This document shows, piece by piece, positions 27,196 to 37,587 of a stretch of 64,000 nucleotides of DNA (its first letter is position 1; each line of letters starts with the position of its first letter). The notes beneath the pieces are model-generated. The model was not told the origin of the DNA, ran no database searches, and saw nothing but the letters and a program-made list of their open reading frames with translations. Origin of the DNA: Ignatzschineria rhizosphaerae (GTDB lineage Bacteria > Pseudomonadota > Gammaproteobacteria > Cardiobacteriales > Wohlfahrtiimonadaceae). The stretch is taken from contig NZ_CP093379.1 of assembly GCF_022655595.1 (NCBI RefSeq), forward strand, positions 988,501 to 1,052,500, written 5' to 3'. The position numbers were made by a program, and so were the translations under genes.

Positions 27196-27732
27196 CTATT
27201 GTTTGTTAAAGACAATGCTATCAATTGCAGCTTGAGCAGCTTTTTGATCTTTAGTGGTACCAATACAGATCGTTGTAATGGTCTGTTCTACTGCAATTTT
27301 ACAATGTTCAAAGTAGGGCTGGCCATTATCTTTTGTTTCTGCAATATAGGTGATTTGTGTATCACTCCCTTTAACAGGTGAGACTTTAAAATCAACAATC
27401 TCATTAATGGCTTCCATCTGCTCATTCATGACTTCTTCAAATTCTTTGAGCGTAATAACGATTCCTTCAGGTAGATCTAGACTAACAGCATAGAGAAGAT
27501 CTTTGGAGATATCGCCATTTTCAGCTTGCAGTAAGGTGATACTCTCTACCGGCGTGCCTTCAAGGCGGCTCGCTGTGATGACATCTCTTTTGTCCATAAC
27601 ATCTTGATAGTCAGAGTTTATATCCATGGAAAATAGTTGATTTGTCGGCTCTACTTTTTTAACAGATTCGCCACATGCTGCAATAATCACAGCGGCGCCT
27701 AAAATGATAGAAGCTTTAAAAAATTTATGCAT
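27196..27732 (-). CDS. Hypothetical lipoprotein
   Basis: A 178-residue protein with a lipoprotein signal peptide: MHKFFKASIILGAAVIIAAC, with Cys20 as the lipidation site (lipobox IAAC). The mature part is soluble and acidic with two further cysteines late in the chain (EHCKI and TTICIG), possibly a disulfide in the periplasm. No family recognised. Transcribed alone downstream of murI with a 116-bp gap. Confidence 0.7.
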   Translation of the reverse strand: MHKFFKASIILGAAVIIAACGESVKKVEPTNQLFSMDINSDYQDVMDKRDVITASRLEGTPVESITLLQAENGDISKDLLYAVSLDLPEGIVITLKEFEEVMNEQMEAINEIVDFKVSPVKGSDTQITYIAETKDNGQPYFEHCKIAVEQTITTICIGTTKDQKAAQAAIDSIVFNKQ

Positions 27733-27848
27733 ATGTTTACACCCTGATTGGAATCAATGAACAAATTCGATCCGTGGTACATTTGATCGATATTTGGTTG
27801 TATAAATTTACTATTAAAAAATGATTTTAACATAACTCTAGTAGAGGG

Positions 27849-28664
27849 TTAAGTTTTGATTTTCTTGATAGATAAGGGTTTATTGATCGAAAAGAGTAAT
27901 GAGGACTGCTGCGTAAATACCTCTAGATCTCCAGTAGTAAAGAGATAAAGCTCAGTACTAGGCGTTTTTTTACTGTGATTAACGCTTGTATCTGAAAAAG
28001 AGTAAGAAAGGCGGTTGTAGCATTCTTGAACAATAGCAGGTGCAGGATCAATAATAGTGACAGATGCCGGCAAAAGATGGTCTAGTGCCGGCGCTAGAAA
28101 GGGGAAATGAGTACAACCTAATACAAGTTGATCAATAGGGTATTCTTGAAAAACCTGAAGAGTTGGTGCTAATACGGTTAAATTAGATGAGGGGGTAATC
28201 TTTTGTGTCTCTACAAGGTCAACCCAAGAAGTACCAATAATCTTATGGACTTGACAGTTTTGGGCATAATGCGAGATCAGATTTTTAAGGCGAGCGCTAT
28301 TGAGAGTTGATTGTGTCGCAGCAACTGCGATATGGCCTGTTTGGGTTGCTAGTGCTGCAGGTTTTATCGCAGGCTCTGTCCCAATAATTGGGAGCATGGG
28401 GTATTGGGTTCGTAATTTAGAGGCACTTACAGCTGTTGCGGTATTACAGGCAATTACTAAAGCATCGATATGCTTTGTTAGTAAAAAATCCGTAAGCGTT
28501 AACATTCTTTGATGAATGTATTCATCTGTTTTTAATCCATAAGGAAGATGACCAGAATCTGCAATATAATAAAATTCAATATCTTGATCGGTAGGTGCCT
28601 GTAGGAATGCATTTAGAATTGAAAAACCACCAATACCGGAATCAATTAGACCAATGCGTAGCAT
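27849..28664 (-). CDS. murI: Glutamate racemase (MurI)
   Basis: A 271-residue cofactor-independent racemase that makes D-glutamate for peptidoglycan. The two catalytic cysteines are in ALVIACNTATAVSA and VLGCTHFPFLAP; the N-terminal IGLIDSGIGGFSILNAF loop is diagnostic. It begins 15 bp after the mraZ stop, so the two form an operon. Confidence 0.94.
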   Translation of the reverse strand: MLRIGLIDSGIGGFSILNAFLQAPTDQDIEFYYIADSGHLPYGLKTDEYIHQRMLTLTDFLLTKHIDALVIACNTATAVSASKLRTQYPMLPIIGTEPAIKPAALATQTGHIAVAATQSTLNSARLKNLISHYAQNCQVHKIIGTSWVDLVETQKITPSSNLTVLAPTLQVFQEYPIDQLVLGCTHFPFLAPALDHLLPASVTIIDPAPAIVQECYNRLSYSFSDTSVNHSKKTPSTELYLFTTGDLEVFTQQSSLLFSINKPLSIKKIKT

Positions 28665-28679
28665 TAAATCTCCCTCATA

Positions 28680-29177
28680 TTAGCTTCTAGCAAGCGGAAC
28701 AACGATTGCAGGATCTAATATTGGTGCTTCCTCTTCCTCAAATCGCATCACTTCTTCTGCTAATTGGGAGAAATCTTCAGGATCAATCGCAAGCATCTCT
28801 TCATAAGTTGCTAGATCCCACATTTCAAATAGATTGCCATTACCTAGAAGAATTAATTCAGAAGTAATACTGGCATATCCCATTAAACGTTTAGGTAGAA
28901 CCATTCTGCCTTGTGCATCTAAAATAATCTCAGTAGCACCGCCTCGCACAAAACGTGCAAATTCCCGCTCTTTTTTAACAAATGGATTAAGCTTGTTAAG
29001 CTCTGCTTCTACTTCTCGCCAGGCATCAATAGGATAGAAGTTTAAGCACTTATCAAGCGCTCTACTAATAACAAAGTGATTCATCTCATCATCAAATTGT
29101 TTTCTAAGCGCAGCCGGAAGCGCAACACGATTTTTCGTGTCGACTTTGAGCTCATATTCGCCTAGAAATTGGTACAT
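28680..29177 (-). CDS. mraZ: Transcriptional regulator MraZ
   Basis: A 165-residue AbrB-like regulator with two SpoVT/AbrB half-domains: FLGEYELKVDTKNRVALPAA at the start and the second DAQGRMVLPKRLMGYA near residue 85. MraZ normally heads the dcw cell-division cluster and represses it through repeated GGGA-type sites. Here the dcw genes are absent; the gene is followed by murI. No run of GGGA repeats is visible in the 67 bp upstream. The C-terminus is about 15 residues longer than in E. coli MraZ. Confidence 0.92.
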   Translation of the reverse strand: MYQFLGEYELKVDTKNRVALPAALRKQFDDEMNHFVISRALDKCLNFYPIDAWREVEAELNKLNPFVKKEREFARFVRGGATEIILDAQGRMVLPKRLMGYASITSELILLGNGNLFEMWDLATYEEMLAIDPEDFSQLAEEVMRFEEEEAPILDPAIVVPLARS

Positions 29178-29244
29178 AGCGCTAATACCCTAAAATTTAA
29201 TAATGCTTCTGACATATTACGATCTTTATACTTTAAATGCCAAA

Positions 29245-31308
29245 TTATTTTGGTTCTACCAACCAAATAAGCGGTTTTAATTCAAGCATCATAAAGCGAG
29301 TAAGGTTAGAGCGTTTCTCATGTATGTCGGGGTTCATGCGTAATTTAATGAGTTGAAAAATCTCATTAAACTCTTCAATTTGATCGGTATCTAACGTCTC
29401 TAACAATCCTGAAAGATAAGATAATTGAGAGAATATTGATTGCATTTCAATCAGTTCATCATTAATTTCTGAGATATTATGTTGCCGATTTTTAACCGGC
29501 TCATCTTTCATTCTCTCTAAAGAGTTTGAGAGCGAGACAATGGATGCTTGAGCCGTTCTTAAAGCAAGCTTTAGATCAGCATCATCTTCAGCAATTTTGG
29601 AGATTTTCCATTTCTCAATCTCTAACATCACAGCATATAGATTCTCTCGGGCGGTATGAATCAGCTTTGGTAGGTTTACTTTTTCCCAGCTAGGAAGCAC
29701 ATGGCTAAAGCCTAAGGCGATAACAGCTGCGATAATGGTATCAATGATTCTTTCTAATGAGACTGAAAAACCCTGTAAGGTTGTTAGATCCTTACTAATA
29801 TTGAGCAATATCAGAACATACACAGTAGTAAAGGTGACGCTTAAAGGATTATGAATACGGATTAATCCATTATTAAGGATGACCGAGATAAAGAGAATCG
29901 TCAGTAGTCCTAAAGTCGAGATCTCAAGTGAAATCAGTAATCCTCCAATCAGGCATCCAATAATTGTTCCGATAATACGATTACGACTCCGCTCTTTTGT
30001 TAGGCTAAATCCTGGGCGCATGAGACTCAATAGTGTAAAGGCGATCCAAAACCCATGAGAGAGGAAATCGGTCATGCTGACTAAAGTTAAAGCAAAGAAC
30101 ATCGCCATTGAGGAGCGAATAGCAAAACGCATGACTGGCGATTTTAGGGTAAGGTTCTTGGTAATGTAGTCGTTAGACCAATAAGAGTGCGAGAGGAACT
30201 TTTTTAATTTATGACGTGGGAAAGTTCCTTCAAGTTCGATATCATCCACTAAAAATGAGCGGATACGCTCTAAGTTGCGTGAAAGAGACCAAACTTTACG
30301 AAAGTGGTTGGCGACAATTTGATAAGCATCTAACGCTTCACCTTCTAAATCTTGCCTTCTAAGAAGTTCAAGTTCATATTCAAGTGCGCGAAGTTCTGCT
30401 TTAAAGCCGAGTCTTTTGAGCATATCTCCTGCGCGAAGAGAGTACATTCCCATCTCTTCAAGATTACTTCCTGCTTTAGAAAAACTATCACGAAAGAAGA
30501 TCTGCAAATCACTATTGGGATAATTTTCACGAATGACCATAAAGTCTTGTAACGGAATAGTTGCAATTTCTCTTGTTTCTACGAGTAATAAGAGTTCATT
30601 GATCATCTGATTAAGGTGATGGTCATTTTCATAATCTAGGCGAAATAGAAGATCTCGCATTCCTTGGAGCTCTTCTAGTAATTCTGTTTGGGAATTAATA
30701 AAATTTTTAAATTCTTTCTCAATATCAACGTTTTGGCGGTAGCATTTTGAGAGTGCTTTTAAATAATGGGAGAGATGAAAATAGATTCCTGAAAGGTTTT
30801 GGCGAATAATATAGCGCTCAAATACTTTTGTGACAATCATGGAAAAAGAGAAGTAAAAAATTGCCCCAAAGCAGAAATAAGCAAGGTAAACCAAAGGAGA
30901 AGCTGCGGTATTTGAAGCAGCTAATAGCGCAGTGAATCCCACGATAAAGCCAAGAGCTATAAATTTCACTCTAAAAGCATAGATAAATGCCACCACAAAG
31001 GAGATTGCCGATAAAGAGATGATCTTTAAAGGATGTAATCCGGGTGTTTGAAAAATAAAGAGCAGGGTAATAAGAACAATGGCGATAAAGGTGCCAAACA
31101 TCTCATTACGTTTATGTTTGAGTGTTCCTGTTTGATCGGCAATAGACATGGTTAAACTTCCATAGCCTGCGATCATTAAAATCTCGAGTGGAATATTAAA
31201 ACAATAGAGGATCGCAACCGGGATAAAGATCCCTAATGCCATCTTAACGCCCATGGCAAAATCGCTGCTGAAGAAGAATCGATAAGTTGCAGTAATAAAA
31301 TGATTCAT
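29245..31308 (-). CDS. FUSC-family inner-membrane protein (YccS/AaeB-like)
   Basis: A 687-residue protein with two membrane blocks, at residues ~15-165 and ~395-530, each of about five or six helices, around a large soluble helical region and a C-terminal helical tail. This is the duplicated FUSC arrangement of YccS, YhfK and AaeB. The second block has the NRIIGTIIGCLIGGLLISLE stretch typical of the family. Related proteins export aromatic acids; no adaptor or AaeA partner is adjacent, so the substrate is unknown. Confidence 0.8.
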   Translation of the reverse strand: MNHFITATYRFFFSSDFAMGVKMALGIFIPVAILYCFNIPLEILMIAGYGSLTMSIADQTGTLKHKRNEMFGTFIAIVLITLLFIFQTPGLHPLKIISLSAISFVVAFIYAFRVKFIALGFIVGFTALLAASNTAASPLVYLAYFCFGAIFYFSFSMIVTKVFERYIIRQNLSGIYFHLSHYLKALSKCYRQNVDIEKEFKNFINSQTELLEELQGMRDLLFRLDYENDHHLNQMINELLLLVETREIATIPLQDFMVIRENYPNSDLQIFFRDSFSKAGSNLEEMGMYSLRAGDMLKRLGFKAELRALEYELELLRRQDLEGEALDAYQIVANHFRKVWSLSRNLERIRSFLVDDIELEGTFPRHKLKKFLSHSYWSNDYITKNLTLKSPVMRFAIRSSMAMFFALTLVSMTDFLSHGFWIAFTLLSLMRPGFSLTKERSRNRIIGTIIGCLIGGLLISLEISTLGLLTILFISVILNNGLIRIHNPLSVTFTTVYVLILLNISKDLTTLQGFSVSLERIIDTIIAAVIALGFSHVLPSWEKVNLPKLIHTARENLYAVMLEIEKWKISKIAEDDADLKLALRTAQASIVSLSNSLERMKDEPVKNRQHNISEINDELIEMQSIFSQLSYLSGLLETLDTDQIEEFNEIFQLIKLRMNPDIHEKRSNLTRFMMLELKPLIWLVEPK

Positions 31309-31339
31309 AAACCCTTAAATCCCCCCTTATTGTCTCAAA

Positions 31340-31373
31340 AACGCCATATTGACTAAAGTGACAATATGGCGCT
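31340..31373 (-). terminator. Terminator of the purine permease gene
   Basis: CGCCATATTG and CAATATGGCG pair around a 10-base loop; on the minus strand TTTTTG follows. It lies about 30 bp past the permease stop. Confidence 0.75.
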
Positions 31374-31401
31374 TAACCCTTAAATTTTAAAGCTTTTTCG
31401 A

Positions 31402-32721
31402 TTAGAAAAGTGCAAATTTAAGTAAAAATAGAAATGCGATGATGTAAGTTGCAGGATGGATATCTCGGAATTTCCCTGTCCCCATCTTTAATGCCGCATA
31501 GCTGATAAAACCAAAAGCAAACCCTTCAGCAATCGAGTAAGTAAAAGGAATTCCCAATACTAAAAGCGCAGCAGGAATAGAATCTGTTGGCGAGTCCCAA
31601 TCTACTTCTGTTAATTCACGTAGCATTAATCCTGCGATATAGACTAATGCGGGTGCTGTGGCATAAGCGGGAATAGATGCCGCTAATGGGGAAAAGAAGA
31701 TTGCAAGAATAAAACATGCCGCAATTGCAAGCGCTGTTAAACCTGTGCGGCCGCCAGCTTGAACGCCGGAGTTACTCTCTACATAAGCTGTTACTGAACT
31801 TGTACCGAGTAAGCTTCCTGATAAAATAGCGGTACTATCAGCAAATAACGCACGGTTAAAGCGCTTTTTAGCTTGAGGCACTTTAGTTTCATCTAAAAGC
31901 CCTCCACGTTTAGCCACACTCATTAAAACACCAGTTGCATCAAAGAGTTCTACTAAAACAAGCGCAATTAAAATTTGTACAAAGCTACCACTTAACACTT
32001 TTTCAAAGCTTAATTGGAAGAATGTCGGAGCTAATGATGGTGGCGCTGATACAACGCCTACAAACTCATTATGTCCTAAAATAGCACTTAAGATAGAGAC
32101 GAAAAGAATACTAATTAAAATTGCACCACGAATTTTAAAGTTATCTAAAACAACGATTAAGAAGAACCCTAAAATTGCATAAAGAGCACCAGGGGATGAG
32201 AGATCACCCATACTTACTAACGTTGCCGGGTTACCTTGAATAATGCCAACAGCTGGATTAGATAGTCCAATAAAGGCTAAGAAGAGTCCGATACCTGCAC
32301 CAATTGAAGCGCGAAGTGATTTTGGAATTCCCCCAATAATCCATGAGCGTAAACCTGTTGCGGTTAAGATAAAGAAGATAACGCCAGAAACAAAGACGGC
32401 GCCTAATGCTTCTTGCCAAGTATAACCAAATCCACCCGTTGTGACAGGCGCTGCTATGGTAAAAGCAAAAAAGGCATTAAGACCCATTCCAGGAGCCATA
32501 CCGACAGGGTAGTTTGCGGCAAGCGCCATAACAATGGTCCCGATTGCAGCTGCAATACAGGTTGCCATGAAGATTGCATCAGTATTCATCCCTGTGTTGC
32601 CTAAAATGCTAGGGTTGACGAAGATGATATAAGACATGGTTAAAAAGGTGGTAATTCCGGCAAAAATTTCTGTGCGGAAATTGGTGCCATGGGCCTTTAA
32701 TTTGAATATTTTCTCTAACAT
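31402..32721 (-). CDS. NCS2-family purine permease (AzgA-like)
   Basis: A 439-residue membrane transporter with about 12-14 helices. TEIFAGITTFLTMSYIIFVN and PVGMAPGMGLNAFFAF near residues 18-90 are diagnostic of the AzgA/PurP/GhxP subgroup; SSVTAYVESNSGVQAGGRTG is the second substrate-site block. Members bring in adenine or guanine/hypoxanthine with protons. Which base cannot be said from sequence. Monocistronic between two terminators. Confidence 0.88.
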   Translation of the reverse strand: MLEKIFKLKAHGTNFRTEIFAGITTFLTMSYIIFVNPSILGNTGMNTDAIFMATCIAAAIGTIVMALAANYPVGMAPGMGLNAFFAFTIAAPVTTGGFGYTWQEALGAVFVSGVIFFILTATGLRSWIIGGIPKSLRASIGAGIGLFLAFIGLSNPAVGIIQGNPATLVSMGDLSSPGALYAILGFFLIVVLDNFKIRGAILISILFVSILSAILGHNEFVGVVSAPPSLAPTFFQLSFEKVLSGSFVQILIALVLVELFDATGVLMSVAKRGGLLDETKVPQAKKRFNRALFADSTAILSGSLLGTSSVTAYVESNSGVQAGGRTGLTALAIAACFILAIFFSPLAASIPAYATAPALVYIAGLMLRELTEVDWDSPTDSIPAALLVLGIPFTYSIAEGFAFGFISYAALKMGTGKFRDIHPATYIIAFLFLLKFALF

Positions 32722-32749
32722 GACGCGTCCTTTATGCGAAGAGAATTAA

Positions 32750-32776
32750 AAAAGTCTCGCTAAGAACGAGACTTAT
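32750..32776 (-). terminator. Terminator of the TerC-family gene
   Basis: AAGTCTCG and CGAGACTT pair around a 7-base loop; a T run follows on the minus strand. It lies right after the TerC-family stop. Confidence 0.78.
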
Positions 32777-32781
32777 TAAAA

Positions 32782-33783
32782 TTAAGATATTTTCCCTTTT
32801 TTAGGAAAAAGAAGGGAAAGAACAATAGATCCAATCAGAGTTCCTAAAATAACACTCAAGGAGAGCGCTGTTGGGAAATGGTAATCAAAATAGAGAATGA
32901 GCATTTTGATACCGATAAAAATTAAGATAATTGCAAGACCATATTGTAAAAGATGGAAGCGCTCCGCCATATCTGCTAATAAGAAGTACATTGCACGAAG
33001 CCCTAAAATTGCAAAGACATTAGAGGTCATTACGATAAAGGGGTCAGTCGTTACCGCAAAGACAGCAGGAACCGAATCCACAGCAAAAATAATATCAGAA
33101 ATCGTAATTAAGACTAAAACGATAAAGAGTGGCGTTGCATATTTGATGCCATCTTTGAAAATAAAGAAGTGCTCTTTATGGTAATCATCGGTTGTTTTAA
33201 AGAATTTCTTAGTAATTTTAACAATTTTATTTTGGCTAAGATCGGCTTCTTCATCGTGCCCAAAGCACATCTTAATCCCTGTAAAGAGTAGAAATGCGCC
33301 AAAGAGATAAAGAATCCATTCAAATTTAGAGATCAAATAGCTACCGATAAGCACCATTACGACGCGTAAAAATACCGCAGCTAAAACACCATAAACTAAA
33401 ACTCGGCGTTGATATATATTCGGGACTTTAAAGTAGCTAAAGATTAATAAAAAGATGAAAATATTATCAATTGAGAGAGATTTTTCAACAACATAACCTG
33501 TTAAAAATTCTAATGCTTTATCTAAAGCGTATGAACTATTATCGCCTAATGCTAAAGGGATGCTCTCTGCCGGAATCATATATTTGATATATGCCCAAAG
33601 ACCAAGATCAAAAAGAAGTGCAACAGAAATCCAGATAATAGTCCATGTTAGGGCTTCTTTAGCACTAACTTTATGATCACCGCTTGCTTTGAGGGCAAAC
33701 ATATCAATGAGGATCATGATAGAAACAACAATCCCAAACACTAAATAGAGCATGGGAGAACCTATAGAGACATGTGAAGTCAC
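32782..33783 (-). CDS. TerC family membrane protein (Alx-like)
   Basis: A 333-residue protein with about nine membrane helices. EKSLSIDNIFIFLLIFSYF and ISDIIFAVDSVPAVFAVTTD carry the paired acidic residues thought to coordinate metal ions in TerC proteins; related Alx exports manganese. In E. coli alx is controlled by a pH/Mn2+ riboswitch; here only 37 bp separate it from the gshA stop, so no such element fits. Likely co-transcribed with gshA. Confidence 0.88.
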   Translation of the reverse strand: MTSHVSIGSPMLYLVFGIVVSIMILIDMFALKASGDHKVSAKEALTWTIIWISVALLFDLGLWAYIKYMIPAESIPLALGDNSSYALDKALEFLTGYVVEKSLSIDNIFIFLLIFSYFKVPNIYQRRVLVYGVLAAVFLRVVMVLIGSYLISKFEWILYLFGAFLLFTGIKMCFGHDEEADLSQNKIVKITKKFFKTTDDYHKEHFFIFKDGIKYATPLFIVLVLITISDIIFAVDSVPAVFAVTTDPFIVMTSNVFAILGLRAMYFLLADMAERFHLLQYGLAIILIFIGIKMLILYFDYHFPTALSLSVILGTLIGSIVLSLLFPKKGKIS

Positions 33784-33820
33784 AGGTAAATACCTCGGTA
33801 ATTTAAAAAAAGTTAAAATA

Positions 33821-35371
33821 TCAGAATTTAAAGTAATTTTCTAGATATTCTGAGAAAGGAATTTGAGGGGCTTCTTCGATGGCTTTTTGCTTTGCTAAAG
33901 ACTCCTTCGCTAAGTTTTTAAATTGATCAGTTTCGGTGTTTTCTAAAGATTTAAATTGCTTGATATAGAGCGATTTTGCTGTTTCAAAGAAAAATTCTTG
34001 ATAAGGCTTTTGGCTTTCAGTTAATGCTTGTAGCACTTTTTGAGAAGGTAGCTTCTCTGGCTGCTCAATTTTTTCAAGCATGTTTTTTAGGGCTTTTTGA
34101 TGCTTTTCACCTAAAATTTGGGCAATCGGTTCAAGCCATTTAATAACAGAAAGCAACGCTTCTTTCAGGGTATATTCTTCATCAGAAACGATAAAAGGCT
34201 GATCAAGAGCTAAGCCTGTTTTAGCCACAATTTTAAGATTCTTTTGGTTATGCTCATACTCTTTTTGTGATAGATCTGGCGCATCAGTTAAAATTGATGC
34301 CGTTAAAAAGAGTTGTAGGAAGAGCATTGATTCAACATCGATTCCCTCGGCAATGAGGGGGTTGATATCAATTGAGCGAAGTTCAATATATTCAATCCCC
34401 CGGTGATTGAGCGCTGTTAAGAAATTCTCTCCTTTACGCACAATCTGTTTCGGGCGGATACTGGCATAGTACTCATTTTCTATCTGCAAAATGTGATTGT
34501 TGATCTGGTTATATTCACCATTTTCAATCACAGGAATTTGCGAGAAGATATTACAAGGAGTGGAGATTGCAAATTGAATATTTTTAGTAAACTCTTCAAT
34601 ATTATTAAAAGACACATCAAAATGACATTTATTATTGCCATAACCAATGTCTGAAAGGCGAAGAGATTCTCCTTCAGGAAGATAACTATCGGTGTCATTT
34701 AGTGATTGAAAAACATTCTCTTTACCTGCTAAAAAACTTTTATCCATCGCAGGTGATGCGCCAAGAAGGTAGGGAATGATGTAACCATAACGTGATACAT
34801 TGCGGCAAGCATGAAGGTATCTTGCGGTTTTAAAGGCCGCTAATGAATCATTATTGCTGGTAACTTCTTGAAAGGCTTTAAAAAAGTGATCTTTTAAGGA
34901 GAAGTTGAAATGAATGCCGGAGATAACTTGCATCATTTTGCCATATCGCAAGCTTAATCCCTTGCGATAGAGGGATTTCATTTTAGCGTCATTAGAATTG
35001 CCATATTGGGCAATCGTAATCTCCTCTTCAGAGGCGATGAAAGGCGGCATTGAGCCCGGCCAAAAGATCTCATCTTCTAATTGGCTTAGCGTAAACCGTT
35101 GAATATGATTAAGATCTTGTAGCGCCTCTTCGACGCTAGCGACTGGATTTGTCACAAATTCAAGCATCGGCTCTGCAAAGTCAGTTGTAATATGGCTGTG
35201 CGTTAATGCTGATCCTATCGCTTCTGGGTGCGGCTTATTGCTGATTCGTCCTGTGTGTTGATTAACTCTTAACGTTTCACGCTCAAGCCCGACATTCACA
35301 TCTTTAATCTTGTTTTGATGTGTTCCCAGTAAATCTAGGTTCTGCTTTAGGTTGCTATATAATTTATTCAT
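33821..35371 (-). CDS. gshA: Glutamate--cysteine ligase (GshA)
   Basis: The first and rate-limiting step of glutathione synthesis: ATP-dependent joining of glutamate to cysteine. At 516 residues it matches the E. coli class (518). VNVGLERETLRVNQHTGRIS carries ATP/Mg ligands; ALTHSHITTDFAEPMLEFVT is the second signature; FNFSLKDHFFKAF and EYIELRSIDINPL follow. Start at the conserved LYSNL... N-terminus. Upstream is rnt with a 52-bp gap. Confidence 0.95.
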   Translation of the reverse strand: MNKLYSNLKQNLDLLGTHQNKIKDVNVGLERETLRVNQHTGRISNKPHPEAIGSALTHSHITTDFAEPMLEFVTNPVASVEEALQDLNHIQRFTLSQLEDEIFWPGSMPPFIASEEEITIAQYGNSNDAKMKSLYRKGLSLRYGKMMQVISGIHFNFSLKDHFFKAFQEVTSNNDSLAAFKTARYLHACRNVSRYGYIIPYLLGASPAMDKSFLAGKENVFQSLNDTDSYLPEGESLRLSDIGYGNNKCHFDVSFNNIEEFTKNIQFAISTPCNIFSQIPVIENGEYNQINNHILQIENEYYASIRPKQIVRKGENFLTALNHRGIEYIELRSIDINPLIAEGIDVESMLFLQLFLTASILTDAPDLSQKEYEHNQKNLKIVAKTGLALDQPFIVSDEEYTLKEALLSVIKWLEPIAQILGEKHQKALKNMLEKIEQPEKLPSQKVLQALTESQKPYQEFFFETAKSLYIKQFKSLENTETDQFKNLAKESLAKQKAIEEAPQIPFSEYLENYFKF

Positions 35372-35423
35372 ACCAATTCTCTTATCTCACATTGTTTTGT
35401 GTAAGTGTATCTTATTAAAGAGA

Positions 35424-36095
35424 TTATCTCGCATCGATTGGATCATCATGAGCTTGAAATAGCTCAATATTAAAACCAATCTTCTCTTGCCATAAGTTCA
35501 CAATATTACAAAAGAGCTCCGCTGTTTTTTCTGTATCATAAAGCGCTGAATGGGCTTTACTATGATCCCATTCAATTCCTGCGGCCATAATGGATCGTGC
35601 AAGTACTGTTTGCCCATAAGCAAGTCCGGCAAGGCTAACTGTATCAATGACAGAAAATGGGTGGAAAGGGGAGTTTTTAATGCCTGTTCTTTCGATGGCA
35701 GCATTTAAGAAACCTAAATCAAAATGCGCATTATGTCCCACTAAAATAGCTCTGGTGCAACCTTTCTCTTTGAGCACTTGACGAACAACAGTAAAGATTT
35801 TTTTAAGCGCTTCTTTTTCAGAGATCGCAAAACGAAATGGATTATCAACTTTGATACCATTAATACGCATTGATTCAGGGTTTAATAATAACCCTTTTTC
35901 TGGCTCAACATGTGCTGAGACAGACTCTGTTGTAGAGAGCTTTCCTGATTCGTCCATATCAACTAAGACAGCAGCTATTTCTAAAAGTGCATCCGTTTTA
36001 GGATTCACGCCCCCTGTCTCAACATCAATGACAACAGGTAGAAAACCTCGAAAACGCATCGAGATTGGGGGAGGGGATTGTAAGTGATCAGCCAT
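35424..36095 (-). CDS. rnt: Ribonuclease T
   Basis: A 223-residue DEDDh 3'-5' exonuclease that trims 3' ends of tRNA and other stable RNAs. Motif I is VVIDVETGG (D, E), motif II is [13 protein letters not shown], and motif III is [11 protein letters not shown] with the catalytic His and Asp. The [20 protein letters not shown] wording is specific to RNase T rather than to DNA polymerase epsilon. Confidence 0.94.
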   Translation of the reverse strand: MADHLQSPPPISMRFRGFLPVVIDVETGGVNPKTDALLEIAAVLVDMDESGKLSTTESVSAHVEPEKGLLLNPESMRINGIKVDNPFRFAISEKEALKKIFTVVRQVLKEKGCTRAILVGHNAHFDLGFLNAAIERTGIKNSPFHPFSVIDTVSLAGLAYGQTVLARSIMAAGIEWDHSKAHSALYDTEKTAELFCNIVNLWQEKIGFNIELFQAHDDPIDAR

Positions 36096-36154
36096 AATTA
36101 TGAAGAGATTCTTCTCGCCTTTTTTGTCTGTTGGATTAAAAGATCTGTTTATGA

Positions 36155-37426
36155 TTATGCTTTAGAAGCTTTGGCTTCTTTAGCATTAGAATAAACAATT
36201 TCTGGAGCGACTTTTTCAGTAACGCAATTTTCATGAACAATGACTTTTTGGACATTATCTAAAGAAGGAAGTTCAAACATCGTATCTAATAAGAGATGTT
36301 CAATAATACTTCTTAAACCACGAGCTCCTGTTTTACGTTTCAAGGCTTCTTGTGCAATAGCTTTGAGCGCTTCATCTGTAAATTCTAACTCAACGCCCTC
36401 CATCTCAAAAAGATAAGAGAATTGTTTGGTAATCGCATTTTTAGGTTCTGTCAAAATATTGACTAATGCCGCTTCATCGAGCTCTTCTAAAGTCGTAATA
36501 ACGGGTAATCGACCGATAAATTCAGGAATTAGACCATACTTAGCTAAATCTTCCGCTTCCACTTGTGCAAAGAGTTCAGAAAGATTTTTCTCTTCGTCCG
36601 TAGTTTTAACATCTGCACCAAAACCGATACCGCCCTTTGATTGACGTTGTTGCACGATTTTTTCAAGGCCAGAGAAAGCGCCACCGCAGATAAAGAGAAT
36701 ATTACGTGTATTGACTTCAATTAGCTCGGCATTAGGATGTTTGCGCCCACCACTTGGAGAGACCGATGCCGTGGTTCCTTCAATAATTTTCAAGAGGGCT
36801 TGTTGTACGCCTTCACCTGAAACATCACGAGTAATTGATGGGTTTTCACTGCGGCGTGAGATTTTATCAATCTCATCAACATAGATAATGCCAGATTCTG
36901 CGCTTTCAACATCAAATTCACAGTTTTGAAGAAGGCGTAAGACAATGTTTTCAACATCTTCTCCCACATAGCCAGCTTCTGTTAAGGTGGTTGCATCAGC
37001 AATTGCAAAAGGAACATTTAGGCTACGTGCTAATGTTTCTGCTAGTAATGTTTTACCTGAACCTGTTGGCCCGATTAAAAGAATATTACTCTTACTAAGT
37101 TCAATATCGTTATGATCATTTAACTGCTCACTACTAAGGCGCTTATAGTGATTATAAACGGCGACACTCAATGTGCGCTTTGCATGCGATTGGCCGATAA
37201 CATATTGGTCTAAATTTTCATAGATCTCTTTGGGGGTTGGTAGGCTCTCAGCTTCAGCTTCAATCTCTGCTTTGACATCATCTAACACAAGGTTGTTGCA
37301 CAGTTCAATACATTCTTTACAGATATAAACGCCATTTCCCGAGATAAGACGCTCAGCTTCACTCTGATCTTTGCCACAGAAAGAACACTCAACACTTTTC
37401 GTTGGTTTGTCTGTTTTATTACTCAT
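36155..37426 (-). CDS. clpX: ATP-dependent Clp protease ATPase subunit ClpX
   Basis: A 423-residue AAA+ unfoldase. The N-terminal zinc domain has four cysteines (CSFCGKDQ and CKECIELC). Walker A is [12 protein letters not shown] near residue 117, Walker B YVDEIDKI. The ClpP-docking loop is GGIGFG. The usual YVG pore loop is present as AGYVGEDVE. Downstream of clpP with a 161-bp gap. Confidence 0.97.
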   Translation of the reverse strand: MSNKTDKPTKSVECSFCGKDQSEAERLISGNGVYICKECIELCNNLVLDDVKAEIEAEAESLPTPKEIYENLDQYVIGQSHAKRTLSVAVYNHYKRLSSEQLNDHNDIELSKSNILLIGPTGSGKTLLAETLARSLNVPFAIADATTLTEAGYVGEDVENIVLRLLQNCEFDVESAESGIIYVDEIDKISRRSENPSITRDVSGEGVQQALLKIIEGTTASVSPSGGRKHPNAELIEVNTRNILFICGGAFSGLEKIVQQRQSKGGIGFGADVKTTDEEKNLSELFAQVEAEDLAKYGLIPEFIGRLPVITTLEELDEAALVNILTEPKNAITKQFSYLFEMEGVELEFTDEALKAIAQEALKRKTGARGLRSIIEHLLLDTMFELPSLDNVQKVIVHENCVTEKVAPEIVYSNAKEAKASKA

Positions 37427-37587
37427 ATTGTGAATCTACTCCGGTAGTTTGGAAATATCTTGGCCTACAAATTGTAAGCCGTGAGTTAATTTAGAGAGTC
37501 AAAGCTTAAAGTGGTTTGACTCTTCATATTTAAGGGCTATTTAAAATTTATCAAGAACAAAGATTAATAATAGCAAGTCATAGGAAA

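Noticed and set aside
33784-33820. A Mn2+/pH riboswitch upstream of the TerC-family gene, as in E. coli alx
   Set aside because: Only 37 bp separate the gene from gshA, too short for the aptamer.
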